The translations under genes were made by a program, and so were the position numbers. From JABDMH01 sp050298535 (GTDB taxonomy: Bacteria > Bacteroidota > Bacteroidia > Chitinophagales > Saprospiraceae), in contig JBNKUI010000031.1 of assembly GCA_050298535.1 (NCBI GenBank), forward strand, positions 72,420 through 136,419: 64,000 bases of DNA, in the 5' to 3' direction. This document shows positions 39,181-49,500 of this stretch, in pieces. Position 1 is the stretch's first letter. Every line of letters starts with the position of its first letter. The notes below the pieces were generated by a model. It searched no databases, was not told the origin of the DNA, and saw only the letters and a program-made list of their open reading frames with translations.

Positions 39181-39510
39181 GCATTGAAGAGTTAAATCCT
39201 TGCAGCAAATCACCCAGAGATCAAAACCAATCAAACAATATTCCTTGGAAGTCAAAAGAAACTTTCGAGCAGAGTACGCTTATTCACAACACTCTCCTTT
39301 CTATCTAAATCTTTTCTAATCAAAAAGCCCATCGTGAACACGAGGATAGGTATCTCTATGAGTATGTTTATATTGAAAACATCTATACTAATGTCAAATC
39401 AAGTTAGGATTCCGATAAGGCAAGTGATCCTTAGGACTGTTTAATTTTGGTCAAATGGTGACTTGGAAAAATAAGCTGTGACACAGTCGAAATAAGACTA
39501 TCCAGTATTC
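39181..39510 (+). repeat. Duplicated cyclase upstream region and start remnant (copy 1)
   Basis: Aligns with 40781-41105 over about 330 bases with scattered substitutions and indels. Conserved stretches include GAACACGAGGA, GATAAGGCAA and TAGGACT followed by the start region. The GTG at 39458 corresponds to the real cyclase start at 41053; here codons read M-T-W-K-N-K-L then a stop, against M-N-W-K-S-K-L-I-H-I-R-N-K in the intact gene. It is a pseudogene fragment. Confidence 0.8.
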
Positions 39511-39733
39511 ACCGTTTTGATAGTGAGGTATACTCTACACATTTCGGCTACCTTAAAGGTAAAAGTCAGCACTAGTATATGAGCGGCTTAGTACCCTTTA
39601 AGCATTCAATTACTATTAAGTAGAGATTACTATCTGTCTAAATTCCTGCATCTGACATTTATTTGAAGTATTAACAATACCGTCTCCGTTCCTTGAATTT
39701 CAAATTTTGGCAACTTGTGCCTTTTGAGACGAT

Positions 39734-39939
39734 GTAATGCCGAATTCACTCGGCGACCGCCAGGGCTTGACATACCATATAATAAGACAGCCGAAAAATA
39801 CTAGCCCTGAAAAATAAAGGCCAATGCTAACGGGGTTCGGTTTCTAGCTTCCTGGATTAAAAGAATGAAAAAATAATCGAAAATACTGCAGACCGCTATT
39901 GGCACTAAATAGGTTGGCGCCGAATGAATTCGGCATTAC
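39734..39939. repeat. 206-bp inverted-repeat element B
   Basis: Bounded by terminal inverted repeats of 22 bases: left GTAATGCCGAATTC.. (39734-39755), right ..GAATTCGGCATTAC (39918-39939), differing in one base. Each end is itself a near-palindrome able to fold. The interior has no coding capacity. Length is exactly that of element C (61897-62102), and bases right of the element (TTTGGTTCGGGCCTT) are also shared, so the mobile or amplified unit may be longer than the terminal repeats. Confidence 0.75.
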
Positions 39940-40132
39940 TTTGGTTCGGGCCTTCCTTTTGACCTTACCGGTAAGGCCTGACCCATCTTCTCAAAAAAGA
40001 CAGCCAATTACTATAACTTCTGAATAAGGGGCATCGTAAAACCAGACAACCAATGGTCCATAAAATGGTAGCTAACAGGAAACTCTAGCAATAATTGAAT
40101 AAGCACTACCAATGCAGAAAAACCCAACAATT

Positions 40133-40549
40133 TCATTCTTTACTCCTTCCCAGCATGATTCCCACCACACCTCCGACCAATGCAGATACAATGGTCATTG
40201 CAATAATATTGACAATAGACCCCGTCAAGGTCATTAAGTGGGTGGATCCCAAATTTATCATATCATAGGTAAATCCTATCAAAAATCCCAACGTTGCCCC
40301 TGCAGTTACACCGGTGGCAAAGGTGCTGATGTTTGCCCATTGCCCAAAGATGTAAGCAAGGAGAATACCCCAGGAGAGATGGCCAAGTATCATAGGAATC
40401 CATAAAAAATCGGACTCTTCTCTCATGACCCCGGTTGCGGATCCGGCATTCGTCTCAAGAAAACTGGCCAGGGCTAGCCCCCAGATGAGATACCCAAGTA
40501 TTAATGCTGCAACACCTCCGACGACACCTGCGATAATAATCTTGTTCAT
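40133..40549 (-). CDS. Small four-helix membrane protein (DUF1761-like)
   Basis: 138-residue polytopic protein with four hydrophobic segments: MNKIIIAGVVGGVAALILGYL, the SDFLWIPMILGHLSWGILLAYIF segment, a Gly-rich ATGVTAGATLGFLIGF helix and a last helix ending GGVVGIMLGRSKE. The layout matches anonymous DUF1761-like membrane proteins. ATG 40549 precedes the first helix directly; the frame is open upstream to 40630, but that part is polar and unlikely. Confidence 0.72.
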   Translation of the reverse strand: MNKIIIAGVVGGVAALILGYLIWGLALASFLETNAGSATGVMREESDFLWIPMILGHLSWGILLAYIFGQWANISTFATGVTAGATLGFLIGFTYDMINLGSTHLMTLTGSIVNIIAMTIVSALVGGVVGIMLGRSKE

Positions 40550-41052
40550 TTTCGTTTTGTTTTGTTTGTGAATTACTCTTCCACTAGAAGTTAGTGAAAT
40601 TTCGCCTGATTTGACCCACAACTGGAACAAGATATGGATGGAGGAGAGGGAATTGCAGCAGCTGAGATGTAATCATGCAGTAAAGGACATATTGTCTGAG
40701 CTTAGAATAAGGATTAGATTTCGGATCAAAAATGAGTGCAAAGTGATCCGAAGAAATGTACCCGATCGTGGCCTTTTACCTGCATTGAAGAGCTAAATCT
40801 TTGCAGTAAACCATCCAGAGATGAAGCACTTAATACACCTTGGGAGATCAAGAAAGCCTTCGAGCAAAGTACCCCTATTCACTATACCCTTATTCTACCT
40901 ACATCCTTTCTAGATGAATAGCACATAATGAACACGAGGACTGGTATCTCTAAGAATATTTTTAAATTAAGGAGACATCTTGACTGAGTCGAATCAAGTT
41001 AGGACTCTGATAAGGCAAATGATGCGTAGGACTATTAAACTTTGGTCAAAGA
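40550..41052. other. Upstream region of the cyclase gene
   Basis: Contains the intact copy of the 330-base repeat (40781-41105) that also overlaps the cyclase start. Short frames here are not supported by context. Confidence 0.5.
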
Positions 41053-41105
41053 GTGAATTGGAAAAGTAAACTTATACACATTCGAAATAAAATTATCCAG
41101 TACAC
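40781..41105 (+). repeat. Duplicated cyclase upstream region (copy 2, intact)
   Basis: Partner of 39181-39510. Conservation covers about 270 bp upstream of the GTG start and the first 16 codons; noncoding conservation this long after duplication may reflect a shared promoter or simply recent duplication. Confidence 0.8.
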
Positions 41106-42765
41106 CGGCTGGATACTTTTCTCTTATGCCTGCACGCATCTATTGAATCATTCCATTGGAATTCTGGGTCTCGGACCACTAGAGCAGGCACGAAACATTT
41201 TTATTGGTTTTTGGCGCTTTAATGTCTTAGAGTGGTTGGTAATAAGTAGTGTAGTCATCCACTGCATTCTGGTATTGCATAAACTCTTTTTCAAGAAGAC
41301 CTTCAAAGGCCTGCATCGAGCAGAATGGATTCAAATTATTTTCGGATTCCTGATTGCAGAGACATTGACGCACCACATCATGGAGACCAAGATAGCCGCT
41401 GAACTATTTGATGTCAGCGATTCCTACACCTATTATCTCTATTGGTCACCCAGCTATGCTATCTGGATATTCATCACGACTCTCATTATCATCTGGTGGC
41501 ACGGTACCATTGGAATCAAATATTTTATTCAACAGAAGAGCTGGTATCCGAGATGGAGCTCCTGGCTCACAGGACTCGCAGTAGCGCTGCCCACCCTGGC
41601 GATCGCAGGTATTGTCAATGCGCAACAAGAAGTGAATCGCCTGGCACAAGATGGGTCCTGGTCACAAATCCTGGAGATGCAAAATAACCCAAGGGGAGTC
41701 GACCTGTATCATTGGGAAGAAAGCTGGTCTTATATATTTACGGGCTTCTATGTACTCTTTATTCTCCTATTTTTTATTAGCCGAAAGATCCTATGGTATC
41801 TTAATAAACGGCATCGTGGCATTGATGTGAAGTACCTGGAAGGAACGGTCGTGAAAATGATGCCAGGCACCTCACTGCTAGAAGCAAGTCTACAAGCCGA
41901 TATTCCCCATGCTCATGTATGTGGTGGCCGAGGACGCTGTTCTACTTGTCGCGTGGAGATTATCACCGGACTTGAACATTTACCACCCCCTACCCCAGCA
42001 GAATCCGAACTCCTAGCCCGAATTCGGGGAAGCCATTCCATGCGGCTGGCCTGTCAGACCCGACCCCATAAACCCGTGACAGTCCATCCCTTGCTTTTAC
42101 CCAATGTGTCATTAAAACAATCCCTGTGGAATAAGGCGAACTATAGTGGGACGGACCGTGATGTAGCCATTCTCTTTGCTGATCTACGTGGGTTTACCAG
42201 TATGTCCGAAAATAAGCTGCCCTATGATGTGGTTTTTGTGCTGAATCAATATTTCCAGTTTATGGGCCAAGCCGTGGAAAGCCAGGGTGGACGTATTGAC
42301 AAATTTATAGGGGATGCGATCATGGCTGTATTTGGACATACGTGTTCTCTGCCAGAAGCATGCCGACAATCCATTGCAGCGGCGCGTAGCATGCGTCTGC
42401 AACTGGATCGACTCAATAATCAACTGAGGGACGAACTATCAGTACCTCTGAGTATGGGCTTTGGTATCCATTGCGGCAGGGTCATTATTGGTGAGATGGG
42501 GTATAAAGATTCTTTCAATCTGGTGGCTATTGGCGATGCAACCAACACCGCTTCCCGACTGGAAAGTCTGACCAAAGAGTATGCATGCGAGTTAATCATC
42601 TCTGCAGATGCTGCAAGGGAAGCAGGTATGCAGGTTAATGATTTTGAAAAACATGAACGGGAAATCAGAGGTAGAAAAAAGTCAATGGCTTTCTATACCG
42701 TCAAAGAAGTAAAAAGTCTGCAGTACACACAGGATGTAGATGCGGTTTCCGGTAAAACAGGATGA
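41053..42765 (+). CDS. Membrane nucleotidyl cyclase with haem-type anchor and 2Fe-2S domain
   Basis: 570-residue class III cyclase. N-terminal six membrane helices (about 15-255) carry several His residues in and near helices (THLLNHS, VVIHCILVLH, LTHHIMET, WWHGTIG), resembling succinate-dehydrogenase cytochrome b anchors. A plant-type ferredoxin domain follows with Cys290, Cys296, Cys299 and Cys334 (C-x5-C-x2-C-x34-C). The cyclase domain has metal ligands Asp377 (FADLRGFTS) and Asp421 (IGDAIMAVFG) and the DATNTASRLE catalytic Asn/Arg region. The whole suggests a redox- or oxygen-responsive cAMP/cGMP producer. Hexahelical haem-B anchors on bacterial cyclases have been described in rhizobia. 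GTG start 41053. Confidence 0.87.
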   Translation: MNWKSKLIHIRNKIIQYTGWILFSYACTHLLNHSIGILGLGPLEQARNIFIGFWRFNVLEWLVISSVVIHCILVLHKLFFKKTFKGLHRAEWIQIIFGFLIAETLTHHIMETKIAAELFDVSDSYTYYLYWSPSYAIWIFITTLIIIWWHGTIGIKYFIQQKSWYPRWSSWLTGLAVALPTLAIAGIVNAQQEVNRLAQDGSWSQILEMQNNPRGVDLYHWEESWSYIFTGFYVLFILLFFISRKILWYLNKRHRGIDVKYLEGTVVKMMPGTSLLEASLQADIPHAHVCGGRGRCSTCRVEIITGLEHLPPPTPAESELLARIRGSHSMRLACQTRPHKPVTVHPLLLPNVSLKQSLWNKANYSGTDRDVAILFADLRGFTSMSENKLPYDVVFVLNQYFQFMGQAVESQGGRIDKFIGDAIMAVFGHTCSLPEACRQSIAAARSMRLQLDRLNNQLRDELSVPLSMGFGIHCGRVIIGEMGYKDSFNLVAIGDATNTASRLESLTKEYACELIISADAAREAGMQVNDFEKHEREIRGRKKSMAFYTVKEVKSLQYTQDVDAVSGKTG

Positions 42766-42928
42766 AAAGTACTCTTGTGGGCTAAGATTACTATAACCCA
42801 AATGGCAGATGAGTAAGTGCGCAGAATACAAGTTGTACCTTCCGGATTTGATTTGAAATCAATTGTAAACATATAATACTGAGAGAAAGATTTGGACACC
42901 TGCAAAAGAGCATAAATAATAAATACTA

Positions 42929-43625
42929 TGTTAAAGAGATTTCTACTTACTTTTTCAATATGCTTGGTCTTCTATGGGCTTATTGGACAAGAAAGAGTCA
43001 GTAAAATCGAGCCAACCTGGCTGAATTATATGATAACTCCAAAAAGGTTGATGTCGCATTAATAACTCACTTTCATAGAGATCACTTCGATGCAGGGTAC
43101 TGTCAGGATTTTTTGATAAGCAATCCAAAGTCTTTAGTTGTTGCCTCACAGCAAGTAATAGATTTGATTCGTGATAAATCAAGATCTGAATTCCAGTCAA
43201 ATCTAAAGCAGGTTTCCTTCAGTGAAAAAGCATGCACTGTCAATCATAGCAGCATAGCTATTAAGGCCTTCAAAAGTCCGCATACCCATGATGCCCGACA
43301 TGCATCTGCCCAAAATATTGCCTTTCTAGTTAGTATGGACAATCATACAGTCTTACACCTTGGAGATACTGATTGGGTTTTGGCTGAACCTGTTTTCAAA
43401 AAGGAAAAACTTACAGAACAGTCAATCGATATTGCCATTTTGCCCTATTGGATGTTGCTGGGTAAAGACTCGAAGGAGAAGGTAGAGAGTCCAATAGCTC
43501 CCAAAGAAATAATTGCCACGCATATACCCCCTAATTTTGCTGAAGAAACAGGCAAAAAAATGCAGATAATATACCCCAATATTATACAATTCACAGAGTT
43601 AAATGAGAATTTGAAATATAAGTAA
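42929..43625 (+). pseudogene. Broken metallo-beta-lactamase-fold hydrolase
   Basis: The gene begins at ATG 42929 with a signal peptide (LLTFSICLVFYGLIGQERVSKIE), but the frame closes at TAA near 43060. The MBL zinc motif THFHRDHFD is encoded in another frame (from about 43019), and the remainder (VVASQQVIDL, HLGDTDW and IATHIPP motifs) continues to TAA 43623-43625. About 45-50 residues expected between the signal and the HFHRDH motif are also missing, so there has been a deletion plus a frame change. A protein from TTG 43113 would lack the zinc site and is not a functional enzyme. Confidence 0.8.
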
Positions 43626-43746
43626 AGACAAACAATATGCGCCCATACCTTTATCAAAAAATTTGGTAACACAACATATCAATCATAAATTGTAAACTCT
43701 TTCATCTCTGTGTTCTTGCATTGGATTCAATATTAATTCAACTTTC

Positions 43747-45546
43747 CTACTCCAACCACAGCTGTCTCCTTGATATAGATTCTATATCGGCATTATCATT
43801 TAAAACTATTTTCAGCTCCTTGGAGGGTTTCAAAACAAAGAATCCCGACTCTCTCAAGCCATTTTGGATATATGAAATGGAGTAATTTTGATTCATCTGA
43901 AGTTGTTGCAGAGCCAAACTCCAATCGTTCTTATCCTTAATGATCACACCATTCACGCTTTTGATTATGTCGCCCTTACCCAAACCTGCATTATAAAAGG
44001 GAGATCCCTTAAATACTGGCCCATCGACAATTAATCCATCTTCGGAATCACTAATGCTGAAATTTTTCAAAGAGAAAGAATCAGCCTGGTTGAGTCTATA
44101 AGATAACCCCATACTGTCAAACAGTGACTCAAAGTCAGGCAGCTTGTTATCATATACAAAGTCTTTAAACCAGGTATCTGAAAAATCTTCATCCCTGGTA
44201 ATATTTTTGAGGGTATTCTGTAAGTCTGTTATATTATAGGGGATTTCTGACTTTCCGAATTGATGCCATAATAAACGCATGTAACTGTCAAGATCCAGAT
44301 CAAATTTGACTCTGAGTTCGAGATCAAGACCTAATGCCAAAACGTAACCATATACATAATAATTTATGAATACATTATTGAAATTGTCTTCATAAGAGGC
44401 ATTAGCATCGGCAAAGGGAGCAAAATTGCTCATTTGAATGGGATTTCCAAATTGTCTACCTGGATGGAATAAAAAATAATTCAACCAAGAAGATGATCTG
44501 TCTAGATATTCTTCCTGGTTAATAATTCCCGCACGAACCTGTGTCAAAGATTCATAATAACTAGTGAAACCCTCACCAAACCACAATTCTCCGGAGATAT
44601 TTGGTCTACTAAAATCGAAAGGCTCAAGAGAGGAAGGACGCAACCTCTCCACATTCCATGCATGAAAGAACTCATGAGCTATAGTTGAGATTAATACTTT
44701 GCTGCTCCCCTTCAATGGCATCGGAGCACTGCAAATTGTACTATTACGATGTTCCATGCCATCACCATTGACATAAGGATTATATGCACATAAAAATGTG
44801 TAGCGGTTATAGTCGAATGCAGGTAATTCTCCAAATATCTCGATCTGCTCGGCGACTATTTTCTTAGTCCAATCCGCAAATGAATCTAATAGGATATCCT
44901 GATCAGGAGTCATAAATGCCATTTCAATGGTATCCCTTCGATCTCCATTACTGATGGTCCACCTTCGAAATCTCATATTTCCGAAAAACAGGGGACTATC
45001 GTAGAAATAGTAATAATTGGGGGCTGCAAACCTTCTTGGTCCAACTCTCGGCAATTGAGTTGCTACATCCCAATCAGCCTTACGATCGGTCGGAAGCTCA
45101 ACAACAATCGGTCTATCGTCAAGACCTTGACCGTATACAAAGGTAGCTGGCATGTTCAAATGCAGTTTCCTGTTGTCCACTTTTGAAAAAGTTCCATCGG
45201 CTTGGTCCGCGAACAGAGTATACGTAAAATTAACCGCTCCATCGTGTCCACTGATGATCCAGTCATTGACGTCAATACGGGTCACATCAAGGTCACTACC
45301 CTTGCTATCATAGGCATTTACAGCATATACATTCTTTGCAAAATTATGAGCGGCATATCTACCTGGAGAGGACATCGGCATGCTCACCGTGAAAGGCCCC
45401 ATTGGAACAGCTGTGAACTCAACCAACACACCTAATTCATGCTGCTGAATTTTGCTGAGATCAAGAATATAAGTAATCGAATCTTGAGCTTTGAGCTGGT
45501 TAAGCGAAATCAAAAATAGAATCAAAAAATATATTCGACTATTCAT
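43747..45546 (-). CDS. M61-family (glycyl aminopeptidase) metallopeptidase with PDZ domain
   Basis: About 599-residue exported peptidase. Signal peptide MNSRIYFLILFLISLNQLKAQ, an N-terminal beta domain (about 25-170), the gluzincin motif HEFFHAWNVERLRP (HEFFH about 291-295) with the downstream Glu in WFGEGFTSYYE, then a helical region and a C-terminal PDZ domain (FKGSPFYNAGLGKGDIIKSVNG). This is the M61 architecture of Bacteroidota and archaeal relatives, with preference for Gly/Ala N-termini known in the family. ATG 45546 is preferred over an upstream TTG at 45558. Likely periplasmic or surface peptide trimming. Confidence 0.93.
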   Translation of the reverse strand: MNSRIYFLILFLISLNQLKAQDSITYILDLSKIQQHELGVLVEFTAVPMGPFTVSMPMSSPGRYAAHNFAKNVYAVNAYDSKGSDLDVTRIDVNDWIISGHDGAVNFTYTLFADQADGTFSKVDNRKLHLNMPATFVYGQGLDDRPIVVELPTDRKADWDVATQLPRVGPRRFAAPNYYYFYDSPLFFGNMRFRRWTISNGDRRDTIEMAFMTPDQDILLDSFADWTKKIVAEQIEIFGELPAFDYNRYTFLCAYNPYVNGDGMEHRNSTICSAPMPLKGSSKVLISTIAHEFFHAWNVERLRPSSLEPFDFSRPNISGELWFGEGFTSYYESLTQVRAGIINQEEYLDRSSSWLNYFLFHPGRQFGNPIQMSNFAPFADANASYEDNFNNVFINYYVYGYVLALGLDLELRVKFDLDLDSYMRLLWHQFGKSEIPYNITDLQNTLKNITRDEDFSDTWFKDFVYDNKLPDFESLFDSMGLSYRLNQADSFSLKNFSISDSEDGLIVDGPVFKGSPFYNAGLGKGDIIKSVNGVIIKDKNDWSLALQQLQMNQNYSISYIQNGLRESGFFVLKPSKELKIVLNDNADIESISRRQLWLE

Positions 45547-45650
45547 ATCAAGTATCAATTTACAAAAATTGATAGATTAAATAATCATACCTGTAGGTAC
45601 ATAATCCGTAAGTGAAGTAGAGCTTGCAATCCGGGCTGATACGCACCGCT

Positions 45651-45673
45651 GTCTGAAGTTTTCAACTTCAGAC
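45651..45673. terminator. Hairpin between efflux operon and M61 gene
   Basis: GTCTGAAGTT-TTC-AACTTCAGAC gives a ten-base-pair perfect stem with a three-base loop. It lies about 150 bp after the last gene of the exporter operon and about 100 bp before the M61 start, on the expected path of a terminator, but no T-run follows. Confidence 0.4.
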
Positions 45674-45823
45674 GAGTATCTTGACTATCGCAAAATAGGA
45701 GTTGAGGATTTCAAATACCTGTATATGATTCTACTACTTACACACGAATAAGCTGTTTACAGGCATATGTCAAAGCTGCAGACTTCAAGTATCGGTCATA
45801 CTTGAGAAATCACAACGTACACT

Positions 45824-46525
45824 CTAAATATACTTCTCACGATCCTGAAGATTTATGAGGGCTCCCAGCACAAAAACAATAGTGCCCACGGATAAGAAGA
45901 CTCTATTTTTCCAAATAACTTGTTGAAAAGCTAATTGCGTATATTGACCAGGACTATCAAATGGGTTCAAAAAGATATCCCACATAGAATTCTCCAATAT
46001 TTCGCTAAATATACTTAAGAAAAAAGCCAGGATAACCATGACTACCGCAGTGGCATTTCCATTTTTTATTTTGGTTGATAGTGCGAAAGCCAAACTACCC
46101 AAAAAGCAGACTGGATAGGTTAACTGCCCCGCTAGCATGACCGGATCGATGGGATATAATAAATAAGAACCTAGTGCTGCGAAAAGGATGAGCATCACAA
46201 AGACCAATAAATAAATCAAAACCAATCGCACTAACCACACCTTATATCTATAGTTGGGTATACCAAACAATATCTCCAGCATGCGGGCATCGTCATCACG
46301 CTGTATACCAAAAACCACCGGATAAAAGATTAGTAATAAGGCCGGAAAAAAAGTGATGTCGTACAAAAATGCGATGTTAATTTCGGTATTATCGTACACG
46401 CTGATCACCATGAAAAACGCATAAAAAGCAATCGCCGCCAATAGAAAAAGGAAAAATCGCCCTGCAAAAACAATTTTCAGGTTGTAACGAATAATCCGGC
46501 TGATAAGAACAAGTGAACTATTCAT
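45824..46525 (-). CDS. ABC-2 type permease (last gene of exporter operon)
   Basis: 233-residue inner-membrane protein with six helices: a first helix after SRIIRYNLKIVFAGRFFLFL, the FALLYD..FPALLLIFYPVVFG pair and a last helix VFLSVGTIVFVLGALI. The R-D-D-D-A-R-M-L-E-I-L coupling-loop-type segment between helices 2 and 3 is of the kind found in ABC-2 permeases. It overlaps the RND-ABC fusion gene by 8 bp and has no ATPase of its own, so it probably receives the nucleotide-binding domain carried by that fusion. Confidence 0.85.
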   Translation of the reverse strand: MNSSLVLISRIIRYNLKIVFAGRFFLFLLAAIAFYAFFMVISVYDNTEINIAFLYDITFFPALLLIFYPVVFGIQRDDDARMLEILFGIPNYRYKVWLVRLVLIYLLVFVMLILFAALGSYLLYPIDPVMLAGQLTYPVCFLGSLAFALSTKIKNGNATAVVMVILAFFLSIFSEILENSMWDIFLNPFDSPGQYTQLAFQQVIWKNRVFLSVGTIVFVLGALINLQDREKYI

Positions 46526-49500
46526 GGACTTCCGCTTTGATATCTTTCAATAGGCACAAATAGGCATCTTCTAAGACGGGTTCAACTAGTTTGGCTGTTT
46601 CGTGGGGTTTGCTTTGAGATATACATCGTACTCTAATCTGCTCCCCCTCCTTAATATGATTGACCACCACCTGCTCATCACCGACATGACTAAATTCTTC
46701 TACAGAAATGAGATATTCCCAAATCAATCCATCTGCCAGATCAACCATTTCTAAAGGAGATCCCTGGTATTTAACCTCGCCCTTATCGATGACCGCTAAC
46801 TGGTTGCAGGAACTGGCGATATCTTCGATAATATGCGTCGAAAACAAGACGATTCTTTCTCTGCTGAGCTCCACCAATAGATTTCTAAAGCGAATCCTCT
46901 CTCTCGGATCCAGGCCTGCCGTCGGTTCATCCACTACCAGGATGCGAGGGAGATGTAAAAGAATTTCGGCAATACCAATCCGTTGTTTCATTCCACCAGA
47001 AAAGGAACCGATTTTTTCATTTTTGCGATCTAACATATTGACGGCTGTCATCACATATTCTAATCGTTCTTTACGGATCTGAAGGTTTGTAATTCCCTTC
47101 AGAATGGCTTGATAATCGAGATAATTCCAGGCCGTCATATTTTCATAGCTTCCAAAGGCTTGCGGTAAATAACCTATCAGTCCTTGCAGCTCCTCTCTTT
47201 TCTCCTGCGTATCGATTCCATTGATCCAAATCTTACCATAACTCTGATCAAAGATGCCACTGATGATTCGCATTAAAGTAGATTTGCCGGCTCCATTGGG
47301 ACCCAATAAGCCATACATGCCGGTACCAATGTCCAGTGAAATTCCACGCAGGGCTTTGAACGGTGTTTGTCGTTTTCCTACAAATGGAATCATGAGTATG
47401 GTCCGATAGTAGAATCTTCGGAGCCTCCATTTAATACGTTCGATTTTCAAATCATTTTTATAGAAGTAGTTGGAAGATTGCTGAATAAATAAAAACATAT
47501 ACCATATAACTCCGAGCGTAAATGCAAAACCCCACCCATCCCACTTGGCAGAGACCTGTATCAACAGCAGGGTCGGACTTAGCCAAAAAATCATAGAGTC
47601 TACAATAGAAAGGACGCGGTTCCACCATTTTCTGGAATCCGTCACAAGTCTATGGGCTAAAGGTCTCCAAATGGCCAAAATCTGCAAATAAACGGCAAGC
47701 ACCATCACCATGATCCAAAAACCACTTTCCAGATAATCAAAACAAAACCAGATTAAAAAAGCAAGTAAAGGCAATTGCCAGATAAGATCCTTGAGGATTG
47801 CTCCCCAGGAAATACGCGCACTTTTTCCGGTAGCAGATTCTGCCTCACTGCCACTCCACTCTCGGGCAAACCGCCCGGGGCGATTGTATATCTTGACCAG
47901 ATTTTGAATTTCTATATGTGGTGCTACTTCCCTGGGAACAATTTCTTCATTGGCTTTCTTTAAGCTCTCTTGAATAAAGTAGGTAATCGCAGGTAATAAG
48001 AATAACAGTAATAATATATCTGCTAACTGCCACAAAAAAGCATCCACTCGGAAATATACCAGGAATGCACCTCCCACAAATAATCCAATATTGACACACT
48101 TAGCCCACCAGGGCAACGACCGAAACCAGGCAATTGCATTTTCTAATCCGAGGTACACGGTTGGAATCATGATCAGGGTCAGCGCCGTGCCCAGGGAAAG
48201 CCCTCCAATGACAGTAATGGCAAAAGGTGCCCCGATCACACCCACATATTCAGCCGAACCCAATGCCAGAGGAGTCATGGCTACAATCGTTGTAATGGCG
48301 GTAATGAGAATCGGTCGTAATCGATGCATTCCGGCGGTCAGCAGGGCTCGCACCTTTCGATTGCCTTGTCGACGCAAAGCGTTGACATAATCAATCATGA
48401 TAATGCCGTTGTTGACAATAACTCCCAATAATATCAGAAAGCCGGTTAATGCATTTGCATTCATCAAACTATTACCGGTGATCGCCAATGCCAGTAATGC
48501 ACCGGTCGCCGCCAGGGGAATCGAAAATCCCAAAACAAAGGGAGCAGAAAGCGATTCAAAAACCGAAGCTAGAATGATAAATATCAACAGTATGGCAGCA
48601 CCCACCAGGGGTTTAAAGTCCTTGAGCGGACTTTGTGCGTCCACCAATTCGATCGCTACTCCGGGGGGAAGAGGATATTGAGCGATTAGGGTGCTAATAT
48701 TTTCTTTATAGGCATCCAGTAATTCTTTGGATTGCTCCGCTTGTCTGGAAGGTGCATACGTTAGCTCAATTTGCTTTTGTTGATTGAGCCGTCTTATATC
48801 GTCAGAACCCTGAGCCGTTCTTATGGCCGAAATGTTTTTCATTTTATGAATCCTGCCTTGCTGATCCGTGACTTCCAGCTCTCTTAAATCGTCCATTGAT
48901 TTCGTCTGGAAACCCATTTCCTGCGTTTCACTTTCCCGAACGATGATGTTGTAATCTTCATTTGCAAATTTAAAGCTAACATCGGCGGGTGTCTCCTGGC
49001 CAAAATCTCGAAGAGCCTGCGCGATGTTCTCCGGTACAATGTCATTTCTGGCCATGGTAAAAGGGTCAAAGGCCAATAGCGCTTCCGGTCGACTTCCGCG
49101 AGTACTCAAATTGGCACTTCGTGTTTCACTCAAGTTTTGCACATAATAAAGCAGGTCTTGACCTACTCGTTGCAAAAGCGAATAATCTTCCCCTTTAATC
49201 AAGATTTGCTCCTGACTATTTCCAAAACCCATCAATGCCCCCATAGCACCCATCCCTCCCAGATCCTGACCACCACCTTCACCGTCACTACTGGTCGCTG
49301 ACAAACTAATCGTTCCGCCACCAATGCGGCGAGTGGCCTCCTCGATTTGCGCCCTGATTTCATTAAAAGATCTATCATTAATATCCTCAAAGTCTTTCTT
49401 CAGGCTGAGACTGACGACGGCATCTTCCTCTCGAATGCGACTACTTACATCTGCACCCTCTTCTATACCGGATAATTCAGATTCCACTTCACGGACGACC

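Larger units (their letters stand above)
38727..40132. other. 1.4-kb gene-free, repeat-bearing stretch
   Basis: No supported gene. It contains a 330-base duplication (39181-39510) of the upstream region and first codons of the nucleotidyl-cyclase gene, and inverted-repeat element B (39734-39939). The left 400 bases show no structure. Confidence 0.6.

Noticed and set aside
40611..40921. Two short plus-strand frames upstream of the cyclase
   Set aside because: They lie in the duplicated leader, and the corresponding frames are not preserved in the other copy.
43113..43625. A complete MBL protein starting at TTG 43113
   Set aside because: It would lack the HFHRDH zinc motif, which lies just upstream in the same frame; the gene is broken.
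48091..48681. Plus-strand open frames opposite the RND genes
   Set aside because: They are antisense to strongly conserved transporter domains and have the low-complexity composition of shadow frames.
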